Shown piece after piece: positions 1 to 8,585 of a stretch of 11,289 bases of DNA. The position numbers and the translations under genes were made by a program. Position 1 is the first letter of the stretch. Each line of letters starts with the position of its first letter. Location: NCBI GenBank assembly GCA_030831375.1, contig JAURLF010000129.1, forward strand, positions 1 through 11,289, written 5' to 3'. The notes beneath the pieces were generated by a model. The model worked only from the letters and a program-made list of their open reading frames with translations. It did not search any database and was not told the origin of the DNA. The DNA is from Gaiellales bacterium (lineage in GTDB: Bacteria; Actinomycetota; Thermoleophilia; Gaiellales; F1-60-MAGs149).

Positions 1-111
1 GACGCCATGGGCCAACTGCGCGTCACACCCGCAGCCGACTGGGACGCGGCGCACGCCGAGATGGCGGGCGCGATCGACTCCCAGATCGTCACCGAGCCGA
101 TGGGCTCGTAG
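1..111 (+). CDS. C-terminal end of an unidentified protein (partial)
   Basis: The first reading frame is open from the left edge of the window for 36 codons and closes at a TAG (109-111). The tail is acidic and alanine-rich and ends in the residues IVTEPMGS. I do not recognise the family and see no motif in the fragment. An ATG at 7 could in principle begin a 34-residue peptide, but a truncated longer gene is more likely because the frame is open to the edge. Only 18 bases separate its stop from the next start, so it could be the first gene of, or co-transcribed with, the transporter operon that follows. No terminator is visible between them. Confidence 0.45.
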   Translation, partial: DAMGQLRVTPAADWDAAHAEMAGAIDSQIVTEPMGS

Positions 112-129
112 CCCGGACATCCTGAGGCC

Positions 130-1032
130 GTGAACCCGCGTCTCGCACTGGTGCTCGCCGCCTGCCTCGTGCTGGCCGCGTGCGGGACGTCGAAGACGGA
201 GGGGACCTCGGAGCCGGCCGGTGCGCCGGCCGGCTCCGGGGCCTTCGTCAACATCACCTCCGACTGGGGACGCACGAAGGTCGCCGAGGGGCGCGGGCCC
301 GCGGGATCGCTCCTCGCCGCCACCGAGGCCGTCGTGCCCGTCGAGACGGCCTACGGCGGGCGCTACGTCAGCGCGCTCGACGGCGAGGCGGGAGATGGCG
401 CCCGCGAGTGGCTGTTCTGGCTGAACGGGATCGAATCCGACGTCGGCGCAGCCGATATCGAGGTCGGCCCTGACGACGTCGTCTGGTGGGACCTGCACGT
501 CTGGGCCGACCGGGTGCACATCCCGGCCATCGTCGGACAGTGGCCGGCGCCGCTGACGCGCGCGCTGGACGCCGACGTGAGCGGCGTCACCGCGGACCCA
601 GCCGCCGCCGCCGCGCTGGCCGCCGCCAACGTCGAGGCGCGGATCCCTGCCGCGACGAGCGGGCCGCGGGCGATCGCCGGCGCGAACGCAGCCCTCGTCG
701 AGCGCGACCCGACGTGGCGCGCCGCCCTCGAGGACCCGCGGCGAGCGGGGCTCACCGCCTGGTTCGACGGCGACGAGATCGTCGTCTGGGACGCCGCCGC
801 GGGGACCGCCGTGCCCGTCCCCAAGGCGCGAGCGGTGATGGTCGCGACGACCGAGGACTTCGACTCCCGAAGCGCCCCGGTGGTCGTGATCGCGGGCCGC
901 ACCGAAGCGGACGCGGAGGCCGCCGCCGCCGCGCTGGCCGGGAACCCGCTGCTGGTGCAGCGTCACTTCGCGATCTGCCTCGACGCGGAGGCGCTGATCG
1001 CCTGCAGCGGCGGGCAGGGGCTGACCCTGTGA
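130..1032 (+). CDS. DUF4430 (transcobalamin beta-domain-like) lipoprotein, probable extracellular substrate-capture protein
   Basis: This 300-residue protein has a GTG start and a lipoprotein signal: a short positive N-terminus, a hydrophobic stretch and lipobox LAAC, with Cys18 as the probable lipidated residue. A low-complexity Gly/Ala/Ser/Glu linker runs to about residue 37. Residues about 39-125 look like a DUF4430 domain: GGRYVSALDG (76-85), then WLFWLNG (94-100), GAADIEVGPDD (106-116) and VWWD (118-121). This is the usual DUF4430 order of 'yG.yV.si.G ... W.y.vNG ... Ga....l..gD.v.w'. DUF4430 is related to the beta domain of intrinsic factor and transcobalamin, which helps cover bound cobalamin. 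Residues 126-300 form a second domain that I cannot name, with two cysteines (283, 292) near the end. The stop overlaps the ecfT start by four bases. The likely role is capturing a corrinoid outside the membrane for the ECF importer; the substrate is inferred. Confidence 0.8.
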   Translation: MNPRLALVLAACLVLAACGTSKTEGTSEPAGAPAGSGAFVNITSDWGRTKVAEGRGPAGSLLAATEAVVPVETAYGGRYVSALDGEAGDGAREWLFWLNGIESDVGAADIEVGPDDVVWWDLHVWADRVHIPAIVGQWPAPLTRALDADVSGVTADPAAAAALAAANVEARIPAATSGPRAIAGANAALVERDPTWRAALEDPRRAGLTAWFDGDEIVVWDAAAGTAVPVPKARAVMVATTEDFDSRSAPVVVIAGRTEADAEAAAAALAGNPLLVQRHFAICLDAEALIACSGGQGLTL

Positions 1033-1864
1033 CCGACCCGCGGGGTCCGCTCGCGGTCTGCGTCGGGCTGATCGCCGTCTCGCTGGCGACCGACCAGCCC
1101 GCGCTCGTCGCGGCCGCGCTCACCGCCGCGGTGCTGCTGTACCTGTCAGCGCCGGTCGCGCACGGCCTGGTGCTGCGGCTCGCCGCCGCATCGGGCCTGC
1201 TGCTCCTCGTCCTCAACCCCTTCCTCGCCGTCGCCGGCGACCGCGTCCTGATCCCCGGACCCGGGTTCACGCTGCTCGACCTCGAGGTCACCGCCGAGGA
1301 GCTCCTATGGGGCGCCGTCAGCGGCATGCGCCTCGCCACCGCCATCGTCGCGACCTCCGCCTTCCTCGCGCTCTCCGACCCGGACCGACTGCAGGCGCTG
1401 GTGGCGCGGATCGCGCCCCGCTCCGCGCTCACCGTCGCCCTCTCCGCCCGGCTCGTCCCCGCCCTGCGCCGCGACGCCTCCGACCTGCGCGAGGCCCTCC
1501 TCCTGCGCGGCACGGACGGCGGGAGGGGCAGGCGGGCCCACGCCCGGCAGGCGGCTGCCCTCGTCGAGCCGCTCGTGGCCTCAAGCCTCGACCGCGGCGT
1601 CGGCATCGCGGAGGCGATGGCGGCCCGCGGCTACGGCGGCGCCCCCTTCACGCCACTGCCCGAGGACCCCGCGACTCGCTCCGGCCACCTCGCCATCGCC
1701 CTCGGCCTCGCCCTGATCGGCCTGGCCGTCGCCCTGGTCGCCGGCGCGCTGCCGTACGCCGTCTACCCGCAGGCCGACCCGCTCGCCACGCCGCTCGCGC
1801 TCACGGCGGGGGCGGCCGTGGTCGGCGTCGGAGTGATCGCCGCGCGCACCCTGCGGAGCGCCCG

Positions 1865-1868
<4 letters not shown>
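1029..1868 (+). CDS. ecfT: ECF transporter T component (EcfT/CbiQ-type transmembrane protein)
   Basis: This 279-residue membrane protein is the coupling subunit of an energy-coupling factor transporter. It links the S subunit to the ATPases. The N-terminal third is a run of hydrophobic segments (about residues 10-80) and two more lie near the C-terminus (about 220-275). Between them is the cytoplasmic coupling region with the two short Arg-Gly motifs of the family: LRG at 159-161 (a variant of ARG) and a canonical ARG at 199-201, followed by YGG. Those motifs contact the ATPase grooves in known ECF complexes. The start is taken as GTG at 1029, giving a GTGA overlap with the lipoprotein stop and an AGGGG ribosome site (about 1015-1019). 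The frame is open much further upstream, but that part is an Arg-rich shadow of the lipoprotein gene. Its stop overlaps the next ATG by four bases (ATGA). Confidence 0.88.
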
Positions 1869-3261
<1,393 letters not shown>

Positions 3262-3265
<4 letters not shown>

Positions 3266-3894
3266 GCGCGGGCTCGATCGTCGCCCTCGCGGGGCTCGTG
3301 GCGCTGGTGGCCGGGCTCGCGCTGTACGAGCGCGGCCGCGCCGGCTCGCGCGAGATCGGCCTCGTCGCCGTCCTGATCGCCGCGGCCAGCGCCGGGCGCG
3401 TGCTGTTCGTCGCCGTGCCGGGCGCACAGCCCGTGACGGCGATCGCGATCATCGCCGGCGTCGCGCTGGGCCCGCGGGCCGGCATCGCCGTCGGTGCCGG
3501 CAGCGCCCTCGTCTCGAACGCCTTCCTCGGACAGGGTCCGTGGACCCCGTGGCAGATGCTCCTGTGGGGCCTCGCGGGGCTCGCCGGTGGCCTGCTCGCA
3601 CCGGCACTGCGGCGCTCGCGCTGGGCGCTCGTCGGCCTCGGCGTCGCCCTGTCGCTCGTGTTCGGCACGCTGATGGACGTCTGGCAGCTCGCCACCTTCG
3701 GGCCCGCCCTGACGCTGACGGCCTTCGCCGCCGTGCACGTCCGCGCCCTCCCGTTCGACCTCGCGCACGCGATCGCGACCGCGGCCATCCTCGGCCTCGC
3801 CGGGCCGTCCCTGATCGGCCTCGTCGACCGCAGCGCCGTGCGCGTGCGCGGCCGCTGGAGCACGGCGCCGGTGACGGGGGAGCCGCGTCCGTGA
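3262..3894 (+). CDS. ECF transporter S component (substrate-binding membrane subunit; corrinoid suspected)
   Basis: This 210-residue, very hydrophobic protein has about five or six membrane segments (approximately 4-22, 31-52, 57-88, 97-115, 121-141, 165-188). The segment from SAGRVLF (43-49) through QPVT (56-59) to GQGPWTPWQM (90-99) matches a pattern I know from S components of ECF transporters, the integral-membrane subunits that give the importer its specificity. It starts at GTG, overlaps the ATPase stop (GTGA) and has a GAGG ribosome site upstream. The T subunit, ATPases and S subunit in one operon make a dedicated (group I-like) ECF importer. Sequence alone does not give the substrate. 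Vitamin B12 or a precursor is suggested by the transcobalamin-like proteins on either side. Its C-terminus, after the last membrane helix, is a short basic tail. Confidence 0.82.
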
Positions 3895-4751
3895 TGCGCG
3901 CCGCGCTCGTCGCCGCGGCGCTGCTCCTGCTCACGCCCGCCACGGCCCTCTCCGCCCCGGCGGAGCTCGGCCGCGCCGGCGCGTACCTGGCCGGCAGCCT
4001 CGATCGTCGGGGCTGCGCCGCCGAGCCCGGCGGCGCCCCGTCGGCAAATCTGACCGCGTGGGCCGCGATCGGCCTCGTCGCCGCCGGCCGCTCAGCGGCA
4101 CGGGCGGCGGACTGCATCGCCGGCCGCACGGCGGAACTGCGCTCCGCCACGGACATCGAGCTCGCGATCCTCGCGCTCGTCGCCGCCGGCCGCAATCCCC
4201 GCTCGGTCGGAGGGCGCGACCTGTCGGCCGCACTCGACCGGCAGCTGCGCCGAGGCCGCATCGGCCGGACACCGGCCTCGAACCAGTTCGGGATCCTCGC
4301 GCTGCGCGCCCTCGGCCGCCCCATCCCGGCCGCGGTTCGGGCCACGCTGATGCGCGACCAGAGCCGCGACGGCTCGTGGCCGGTCGCGCCCGGCGGCGAG
4401 GGCGATTCGAACCTGACGGCCTCCGGGATCGCGGCCGCCGTCGCCGCCGGCGTCCGCGCCTCCGACCCGCGCATCCGGCGCGCCGTGCGCGCGCTCGCGC
4501 GCTTCCGCAGCGCGAGCGGCGGCTACGCGCTGACCGCGGGCGCGCGACCCGACGCGCAGTCCACGGCCTGGGTGCTGCAGGGCCTCGCCGCGGCCGGCCG
4601 TCGCGACCGCGCCGCCGAGGCGCATCTGCGCCGCCTCGCCCGCGCCGACGGCTCGATCGCGTACCAGCGCGGCGTCACGATCACGCCCGTGTGGGTGACG
4701 GCGCAGGCCGCGATCGGGCTCGCCCGGCGGCCGTTCCCCCTGCGGCCGTGA
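3894..4751 (+). CDS. Secreted alpha/alpha-toroid protein with prenyltransferase/squalene-cyclase-like repeats (transcobalamin alpha-domain-like)
   Basis: This 285-residue protein has a clear export signal (residues 1 to about 21, hydrophobic core AALVAAALLLL, likely cleavage after ALSA) and no lipobox, so it is probably released or held by a partner. The mature part contains six similar helical repeats at about residues 52-66, 86-101, 129-142, 172-187, 221-236 and 264-279. Most read like 'N-L-T-A-x-A-I-x-L-x-A-A-G-R', and a DGSW (159-162) precedes the fourth. Six hairpin repeats fit the alpha6/alpha6 barrel shared by terpene cyclases, prenyltransferases and the alpha domain of intrinsic factor/transcobalamin. 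No cyclase DxDD motif is seen, so enzymatic terpene chemistry is unlikely. Position next to an ECF S subunit favours ligand binding. Its ATG shares one base with the S-gene stop. A GTG three bases earlier (3891), better spaced from GGGGGAG at 3876-3882, is an equally possible start. Confidence 0.75.
   Translation: MRAALVAAALLLLTPATALSAPAELGRAGAYLAGSLDRRGCAAEPGGAPSANLTAWAAIGLVAAGRSAARAADCIAGRTAELRSATDIELAILALVAAGRNPRSVGGRDLSAALDRQLRRGRIGRTPASNQFGILALRALGRPIPAAVRATLMRDQSRDGSWPVAPGGEGDSNLTASGIAAAVAAGVRASDPRIRRAVRALARFRSASGGYALTAGARPDAQSTAWVLQGLAAAGRRDRAAEAHLRRLARADGSIAYQRGVTITPVWVTAQAAIGLARRPFPLRP
4728..4748. terminator. Possible short hairpin at the convergent gene ends
   Basis: Two copies of the palindrome CGGCCG (4728-4733 and 4743-4748) are separated by nine bases and could form a six-base-pair GC stem just before the stop of the plus-strand operon. 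There is no T-run on either side, so it does not look like a standard intrinsic terminator. In this GC-rich sequence such a pair may arise by chance. It is the only candidate seen between the two converging operons. Confidence 0.15.
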
Positions 4752-4752
4752 A

Positions 4753-5637
4753 TCAGACGGTCTCGCCCGCCGCCTCGTCGGCGACGCCCCAGACGCCCAT
4801 CCGCCGGAACTTCGCGCGTCGGGCGGCGCGCCGCTGCGCCGCCGGCACCGCCTCGGCCTCCGCGAGCGCGCCGCGGATCGCCTGGTCGAGCAGGCGCGCG
4901 GCCTGGTCGACGTCCTCGTGCGCCCCGCCCTTGGGCTCCTCGACGATGGCGTCGACGACGCCGAGGTCGAGGCAGGCGCCCGCCGTCGGTCGGAACGCGT
5001 ACGCGGCCTTGCGCGCCTGGCCCGCGTCCTTCCAGAGGATCGCGGCGCAGCCCTCGGGCGAGATCACGCTGTAGATCGCGTTCTCCTGCATCAGCACGCG
5101 GTCGCCGACGGCGATGGCGAGCGCGCCGCCCGAGCCGCCCTCGCCGATGACGGTGCTCACGATCGGCACGCTGGCCTGGCAGAAGGCGAGGATCGAGCGG
5201 GCGATCATGCCGGCCTGCCCGCGCTCCTCCGCGTTGACGCCCGGATAGGCGCCGGGCGTGTCGACGAAGGTGAGCACCGGGTAGCCGAAGCGGTCGGCGA
5301 GCTCGACCGCGCGGATCGCCTTGCGATACCCCTCCGGATGCGGCATCCCGAACATGCGGCGCGTTCGCTCCGACAGGTCGCGGCCCTTCTGGTGCCCGAT
5401 CGCGACCACGGTCTGACCGTGGTAGCGGGCGAGCAGGGCGATCAGCGCCTCGTCGTCGGAGAAGGCGCGGTCGCCGCGCAGCTCGAAGGCGTCCGTGAAC
5501 AGCCGCTCGGCGTAGTCGAGGGTGTACGGGCGCTCCGCGTGCCGCGCGAGCTGCACCGCGTCCCAGACGTGCGACTCCTCCGCGCGCGCCTCGAAGCGCT
5601 TGCGCAGGCGGCGCACCTCGTCCGTGACCCTAACCAC
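4753..5637 (-). CDS. accA: Acetyl-CoA carboxylase carboxyltransferase subunit alpha
   Basis: This 294-residue subunit of the bacterial-type carboxyltransferase pairs with AccD to move the carboxyl group from carboxybiotin to acetyl-CoA, making malonyl-CoA in the cytoplasm. Family motifs are intact: GHQKGRD (81-87), GMPHPEGYRKA (97-107), DTPGAYPG (126-133) and the glycine-rich GEGGSGGALA (165-174) that helps form the carboxybiotin/acyl pocket. The length is a little under the roughly 320 residues of the E. coli protein, and the N-terminal helix is shorter. The GTG start lies inside the end of accD (eight-base overlap), so the two subunits are translationally coupled, as suits a 1:1 complex. 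It is the last gene of the fatty-acid operon. Its TGA sits one base from the stop of the converging transporter operon. Confidence 0.93.
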   Translation of the reverse strand: MVRVTDEVRRLRKRFEARAEESHVWDAVQLARHAERPYTLDYAERLFTDAFELRGDRAFSDDEALIALLARYHGQTVVAIGHQKGRDLSERTRRMFGMPHPEGYRKAIRAVELADRFGYPVLTFVDTPGAYPGVNAEERGQAGMIARSILAFCQASVPIVSTVIGEGGSGGALAIAVGDRVLMQENAIYSVISPEGCAAILWKDAGQARKAAYAFRPTAGACLDLGVVDAIVEEPKGGAHEDVDQAARLLDQAIRGALAEAEAVPAAQRRAARRAKFRRMGVWGVADEAAGETV

Positions 5638-6583
5638 GGCGGCGCCCCAGCCCGAAGCGGCCCAGCACCCGGTCGACCGGTCCCTCGCCCGTGATCGTGG
5701 CGTCGTCCGGCACGGGCACCGGGCCCTGCTCGCCCGTCGGCTCGTCCTCCGCCGGCGAGAACAGGAGCAGGAGCCGCGCGAGCTCGCCGCGCAGCTCGCG
5801 CCGGGGCACGACCGCGTCGAGCTGCCCGAGCCGCAGGTTCGACTCGGCGCGGCCGAAGTCCGGCGCGGTCTTCTCGCCCGTGGTCTGCTCGACCACGCGC
5901 GGACCCGCGAACGACAGCAGCGCGTTCGGCTCGGCGATGACGATATCGCCGAGCGACGCGAACGAGGCGATCACGCCGCCGGTCGTCGGATGGGCGAGCA
6001 CCGAGATGTACGGGATGCCGGCCTCGCGCAGCTGGTCGACGGCGCCGACGGTCTTCGCCATCTGCATCAGGGCGAGGATGTTCTCCTGCATGCGGGCGCC
6101 GCCCGACGCCGTCACGCTGATCAGCGGGATCCCCCGCGCGAGCGCCGCGTCGGCGGCCAGGCAGAAGCGCTCGCCCATGACGCTGCCCATCGAGCCGCCC
6201 ATGAACGCGAAGTCCATCACGGCGAGCGCCGCGGGCCGGCCCACGACGAGCCCGGTGCCGGCGACGAGCGCGTCGCCGAGGCCGGTCGCGAGCTCGGCGT
6301 CGAGCAGCCGATCGGTGTACGGCCTGAGATCGACGAACGCGAGCGGATCGGCGGCGCGCAGGTCGCCGCCGATCTCCTCGAAGCTGCCCGGGTCGACGAT
6401 CTGGTCGATCCGCTCGAGCGCCCCGACGGCGAAGTGGTGCCCGCACTGCGCGCAGACGCGCAGCGCGTGACGCAGCTCGTCGTCGCGGTAGTGGGAGCGG
6501 CAGGACGGGCAGGTGTTCGGATGCCGGCGTCCGGGCTCGTCGCCGCCCGCGGGCCGCTCCACGTCGACCTCGACCGGGGCCAT
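5630..6583 (-). CDS. accD: Acetyl-CoA carboxylase carboxyltransferase subunit beta
   Basis: This 317-residue beta subunit binds acetyl-CoA in the carboxyltransferase. The N-terminus carries the expected four-cysteine zinc ribbon, CPSC (25-28) and CAQC (44-47). The crotonase-fold core follows, with GGSMGSVMGE (129-138) and SGGARMQE (160-167), the oxyanion-hole region. After about residue 265 there is a Glu/Pro-rich tail ending in Arg-rich GLGRRRG, which is not part of the core. The ATG at 6583 shares one base with the fabF stop (TGATG), and a good ribosome site GAGGAGG (minus strand, 6594-6600) lies inside fabF. The frame is open further upstream, but that part is a shadow of fabF. The biotin carboxylase and biotin carrier partners (AccC, AccB) are not in this window. 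Confidence 0.94.
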   Translation of the reverse strand: MAPVEVDVERPAGGDEPGRRHPNTCPSCRSHYRDDELRHALRVCAQCGHHFAVGALERIDQIVDPGSFEEIGGDLRAADPLAFVDLRPYTDRLLDAELATGLGDALVAGTGLVVGRPAALAVMDFAFMGGSMGSVMGERFCLAADAALARGIPLISVTASGGARMQENILALMQMAKTVGAVDQLREAGIPYISVLAHPTTGGVIASFASLGDIVIAEPNALLSFAGPRVVEQTTGEKTAPDFGRAESNLRLGQLDAVVPRRELRGELARLLLLFSPAEDEPTGEQGPVPVPDDATITGEGPVDRVLGRFGLGRRRG

Positions 6584-7827
6584 CAGCCGCGCGCCTCCTC
6601 GAACCGCTCGATCACCAGGCACGCATTGTGCCCGCCGAAGCCGAAGCCGTTCGAGATCGCGACGCCGACGGGCTGCTCGCGCAGCGCGTTCGGCACGTAG
6701 TCGAGATCGCACTCGGGGTCCGGATGGTGCAGGTTGATCGTGGGCGGCAGATAGCCGTTGAGGATCGCGAGCACGCAGATCGCGGCCTCGGTGGCGCCCG
6801 TCGCGCCGAGCAGGTGGCCGGTCATCGACTTCGTCGACGAGACCGGCACGCGCGGGGCGCGCTCGCCGAAGACGCGCTTGAGGACGCGCGTCTCCGCCGC
6901 GTCGCCGACGGGCGTCGACGTGCCGTGCGCGTTGACGTACTCGACCTCGTCGGGGGTGCGCCCGGCGTCGGCGAGGGCGTTGGTGATCGCCCGCGCCGGA
7001 TTCTCGCCCGTCGGGTCGGGCTCGGTCACGTGGCGCGCGTCCGAGGAGAGGCCGTAGCCGGTGATCTCCGCGAGGATCACGGCGCCGCGGCGCTGCGCGT
7101 GCCCGAGCTCCTCCAGCACGAGCACGGTGCCGGCCTCCCCGAGCACGATGCCATCGCGCGTCGCGTCGAAGGGGCGGCTCGCGCCCGCGGGGTCGTCGTT
7201 GCGGGTCGAGCAGGCGCGGATGCCGTGGAAGCCGCCGATCCCGACGGGCACCACGCCGCACTCGGCACCGCCCGCCAGCATCGCGTCGGCCATCCCGGCG
7301 CGGATGTACATGACCGCGTCGCCGATCGCCATCGACGAGGCCGCGCAGGCGGTGCTGGAGGAGGCGAGCGGGCCGCGCGTCCCGAACTCCATCGACACGT
7401 AGCCGGCGCCCATGTTCGGGATGATCCCGGGCGTCCAGAAGGGCGAGAAGCGCTCGATGCCCTTCGTCAGGTAGTGCTCGTGGGCGAGCAGCTGCATGTC
7501 CATGCCGCCGATGCCGCTGGCGATCGAGGCGCCGACGCGCTCGCCCTCGGCGCGCACGTCGAGGCCCGACGAGTCGACGGCCTCGCGGGCCGCGCCCACG
7601 GCGAGGTGGATGAAGCGGCTCGTGCGGCGCGCGGCCTTGCGCTCCATCACGGCCTCCGGGTCGAAGCCCTTCACCTCGCAGCCGATCTTGACCGGGCTCT
7701 CGGACACGTCGAACGAGGTGATCAGCGCCCCGCCGGAGCGCCCCTCGCGGAGGGCGGCGTCAAGCTCGGCGATGCTGTTGCCGATGGGGTTGACGGTCCC
7801 CATCCCGGTGACGACGACGCGTCGCAC
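6583..7827 (-). CDS. fabF: 3-oxoacyl-[acyl-carrier-protein] synthase II (KAS II)
   Basis: This 414-residue, full-length condensing enzyme elongates acyl-ACP with malonyl-ACP. The catalytic triad is complete: Cys161 in STACAAS, His301 in NAHGTSTPVGD and His338 in KSMTGH, with Lys333. The N-terminal RRVVVTGMG and the C-terminal NGFGFGGHN glycine-rich loop are typical of FabF. The two-histidine arrangement separates it from FabH, and there are no signs of a chain-length factor (the Cys is present). The start is GTG at 7827, two bases after the fabG stop, with only a weak G-rich ribosome site, so it probably depends on coupling to fabG. An acpP gene often lies directly before fabF in bacteria but is missing here. 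Confidence 0.95.
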   Translation of the reverse strand: MRRVVVTGMGTVNPIGNSIAELDAALREGRSGGALITSFDVSESPVKIGCEVKGFDPEAVMERKAARRTSRFIHLAVGAAREAVDSSGLDVRAEGERVGASIASGIGGMDMQLLAHEHYLTKGIERFSPFWTPGIIPNMGAGYVSMEFGTRGPLASSSTACAASSMAIGDAVMYIRAGMADAMLAGGAECGVVPVGIGGFHGIRACSTRNDDPAGASRPFDATRDGIVLGEAGTVLVLEELGHAQRRGAVILAEITGYGLSSDARHVTEPDPTGENPARAITNALADAGRTPDEVEYVNAHGTSTPVGDAAETRVLKRVFGERAPRVPVSSTKSMTGHLLGATGATEAAICVLAILNGYLPPTINLHHPDPECDLDYVPNALREQPVGVAISNGFGFGGHNACLVIERFEEARG

Positions 7828-7829
7828 CG

Positions 7830-8585
7830 CTACATCCCCAGGCCGCCGTCGACCGACAGGACCGCGCCCGTGACGAAGGCCGACTCGTCCGAGAGGAGGA
7901 AGCGCACGGTGCCCGCGATGTCCTCCGGCTCGCCGAGCCGGCCGAGCGGCGTCTGCGCGAGCAGGGCGTCGCGGATCTCCTCCGGCAGCACGTCCGTCAG
8001 CTCGGTCGAGATGTAGCCGGGCGCGACGCAGTTGACGCGGATGCCGCGCGAGCCGACCTCCTTCGCCAGCGCCTTGGTCAGGCTGATCACGCCGCCCTTG
8101 GAGGCGGCGTAGTTCGTCTGACCGAAGTTGCCGTGCAGCCCGACGACGCTCGACATCGTCACGATCGCACCGCGCTTCTTGCGCAGCAGCTTGCGCGACG
8201 CCGCGCGGCAGACGTGGAAGGTGCCGCCGAGGTTGACGTCGATGACGCGCTGCCAGTCCTCGGGCGTGATCCGCGAGATCAGGTTGTCGCGGGTGATGCC
8301 CGCGTTGGCGACGAGGTTCCAGAGGTCGTCGCCGAGCGCCTCCTCGGCCTGGTCGACCATCGCGGCGGCCTGCTCCGGGTCGGCGACGTCCCCGCCGATC
8401 GCGACGGCGCTGCCGCCCGCGGCCGTGATCTCCGCCACCACGGCGTCGGCCGCATCGCGGTTCGCCGCGTAGTTGACGGCGACCTTCGCGCCGTGCGCGG
8501 CGAGGTCACGCGCGATCGCGGCGCCGATGCCGCGCGACCCGCCCGTGACGAGCGTGACGCGGCCCTCGAGCGGTCGGTCAGCCAT
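7830..8585 (-). CDS. fabG: 3-oxoacyl-[acyl-carrier-protein] reductase
   Basis: This 251-residue short-chain dehydrogenase/reductase carries out the NADPH-dependent reduction of 3-oxoacyl-ACP. It has the Rossmann nucleotide motif TGGSRGIG (14-21), NAG (94-96), structural Asn118, catalytic Ser146 (MSSVVG) and the Y-x3-K pair Tyr159/Lys163. The C-terminal VTGAVLSVDGGLGM is the usual FabG ending. Its place between fabD and fabF makes FabG far more likely than another SDR. The ATG lies eight bases inside the end of fabD and is preceded by a full-length ribosome site, which fixes the start. Confidence 0.94.
   Translation of the reverse strand: MADRPLEGRVTLVTGGSRGIGAAIARDLAAHGAKVAVNYAANRDAADAVVAEITAAGGSAVAIGGDVADPEQAAAMVDQAEEALGDDLWNLVANAGITRDNLISRITPEDWQRVIDVNLGGTFHVCRAASRKLLRKKRGAIVTMSSVVGLHGNFGQTNYAASKGGVISLTKALAKEVGSRGIRVNCVAPGYISTELTDVLPEEIRDALLAQTPLGRLGEPEDIAGTVRFLLSDESAFVTGAVLSVDGGLGM

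Noticed and set aside
598..632. GCC-repeat tract in the lipoprotein gene
   Set aside because: It encodes an alanine-rich linker or helix in frame; ordinary low complexity in a GC-rich gene, not a structural DNA repeat.
486..1028. N-terminal extension of ecfT through the lipoprotein gene
   Set aside because: The extension is Arg-rich and soluble-looking, whereas the membrane protein begins naturally at the GTG at 1029 with a four-base overlap.
3894..4751. Squalene/hopene cyclase or prenyltransferase enzyme
   Set aside because: The fold repeats fit, but the protein is exported, shorter than hopene cyclases, lacks a visible DxDD acid motif and sits in a transporter operon.
6628..8016. 462-residue open frame on the plus strand opposite fabF/fabG
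   Set aside because: Repetitive Arg/His/Asp/Ala composition; it spans the boundary of two well-identified genes and has no domain pattern.
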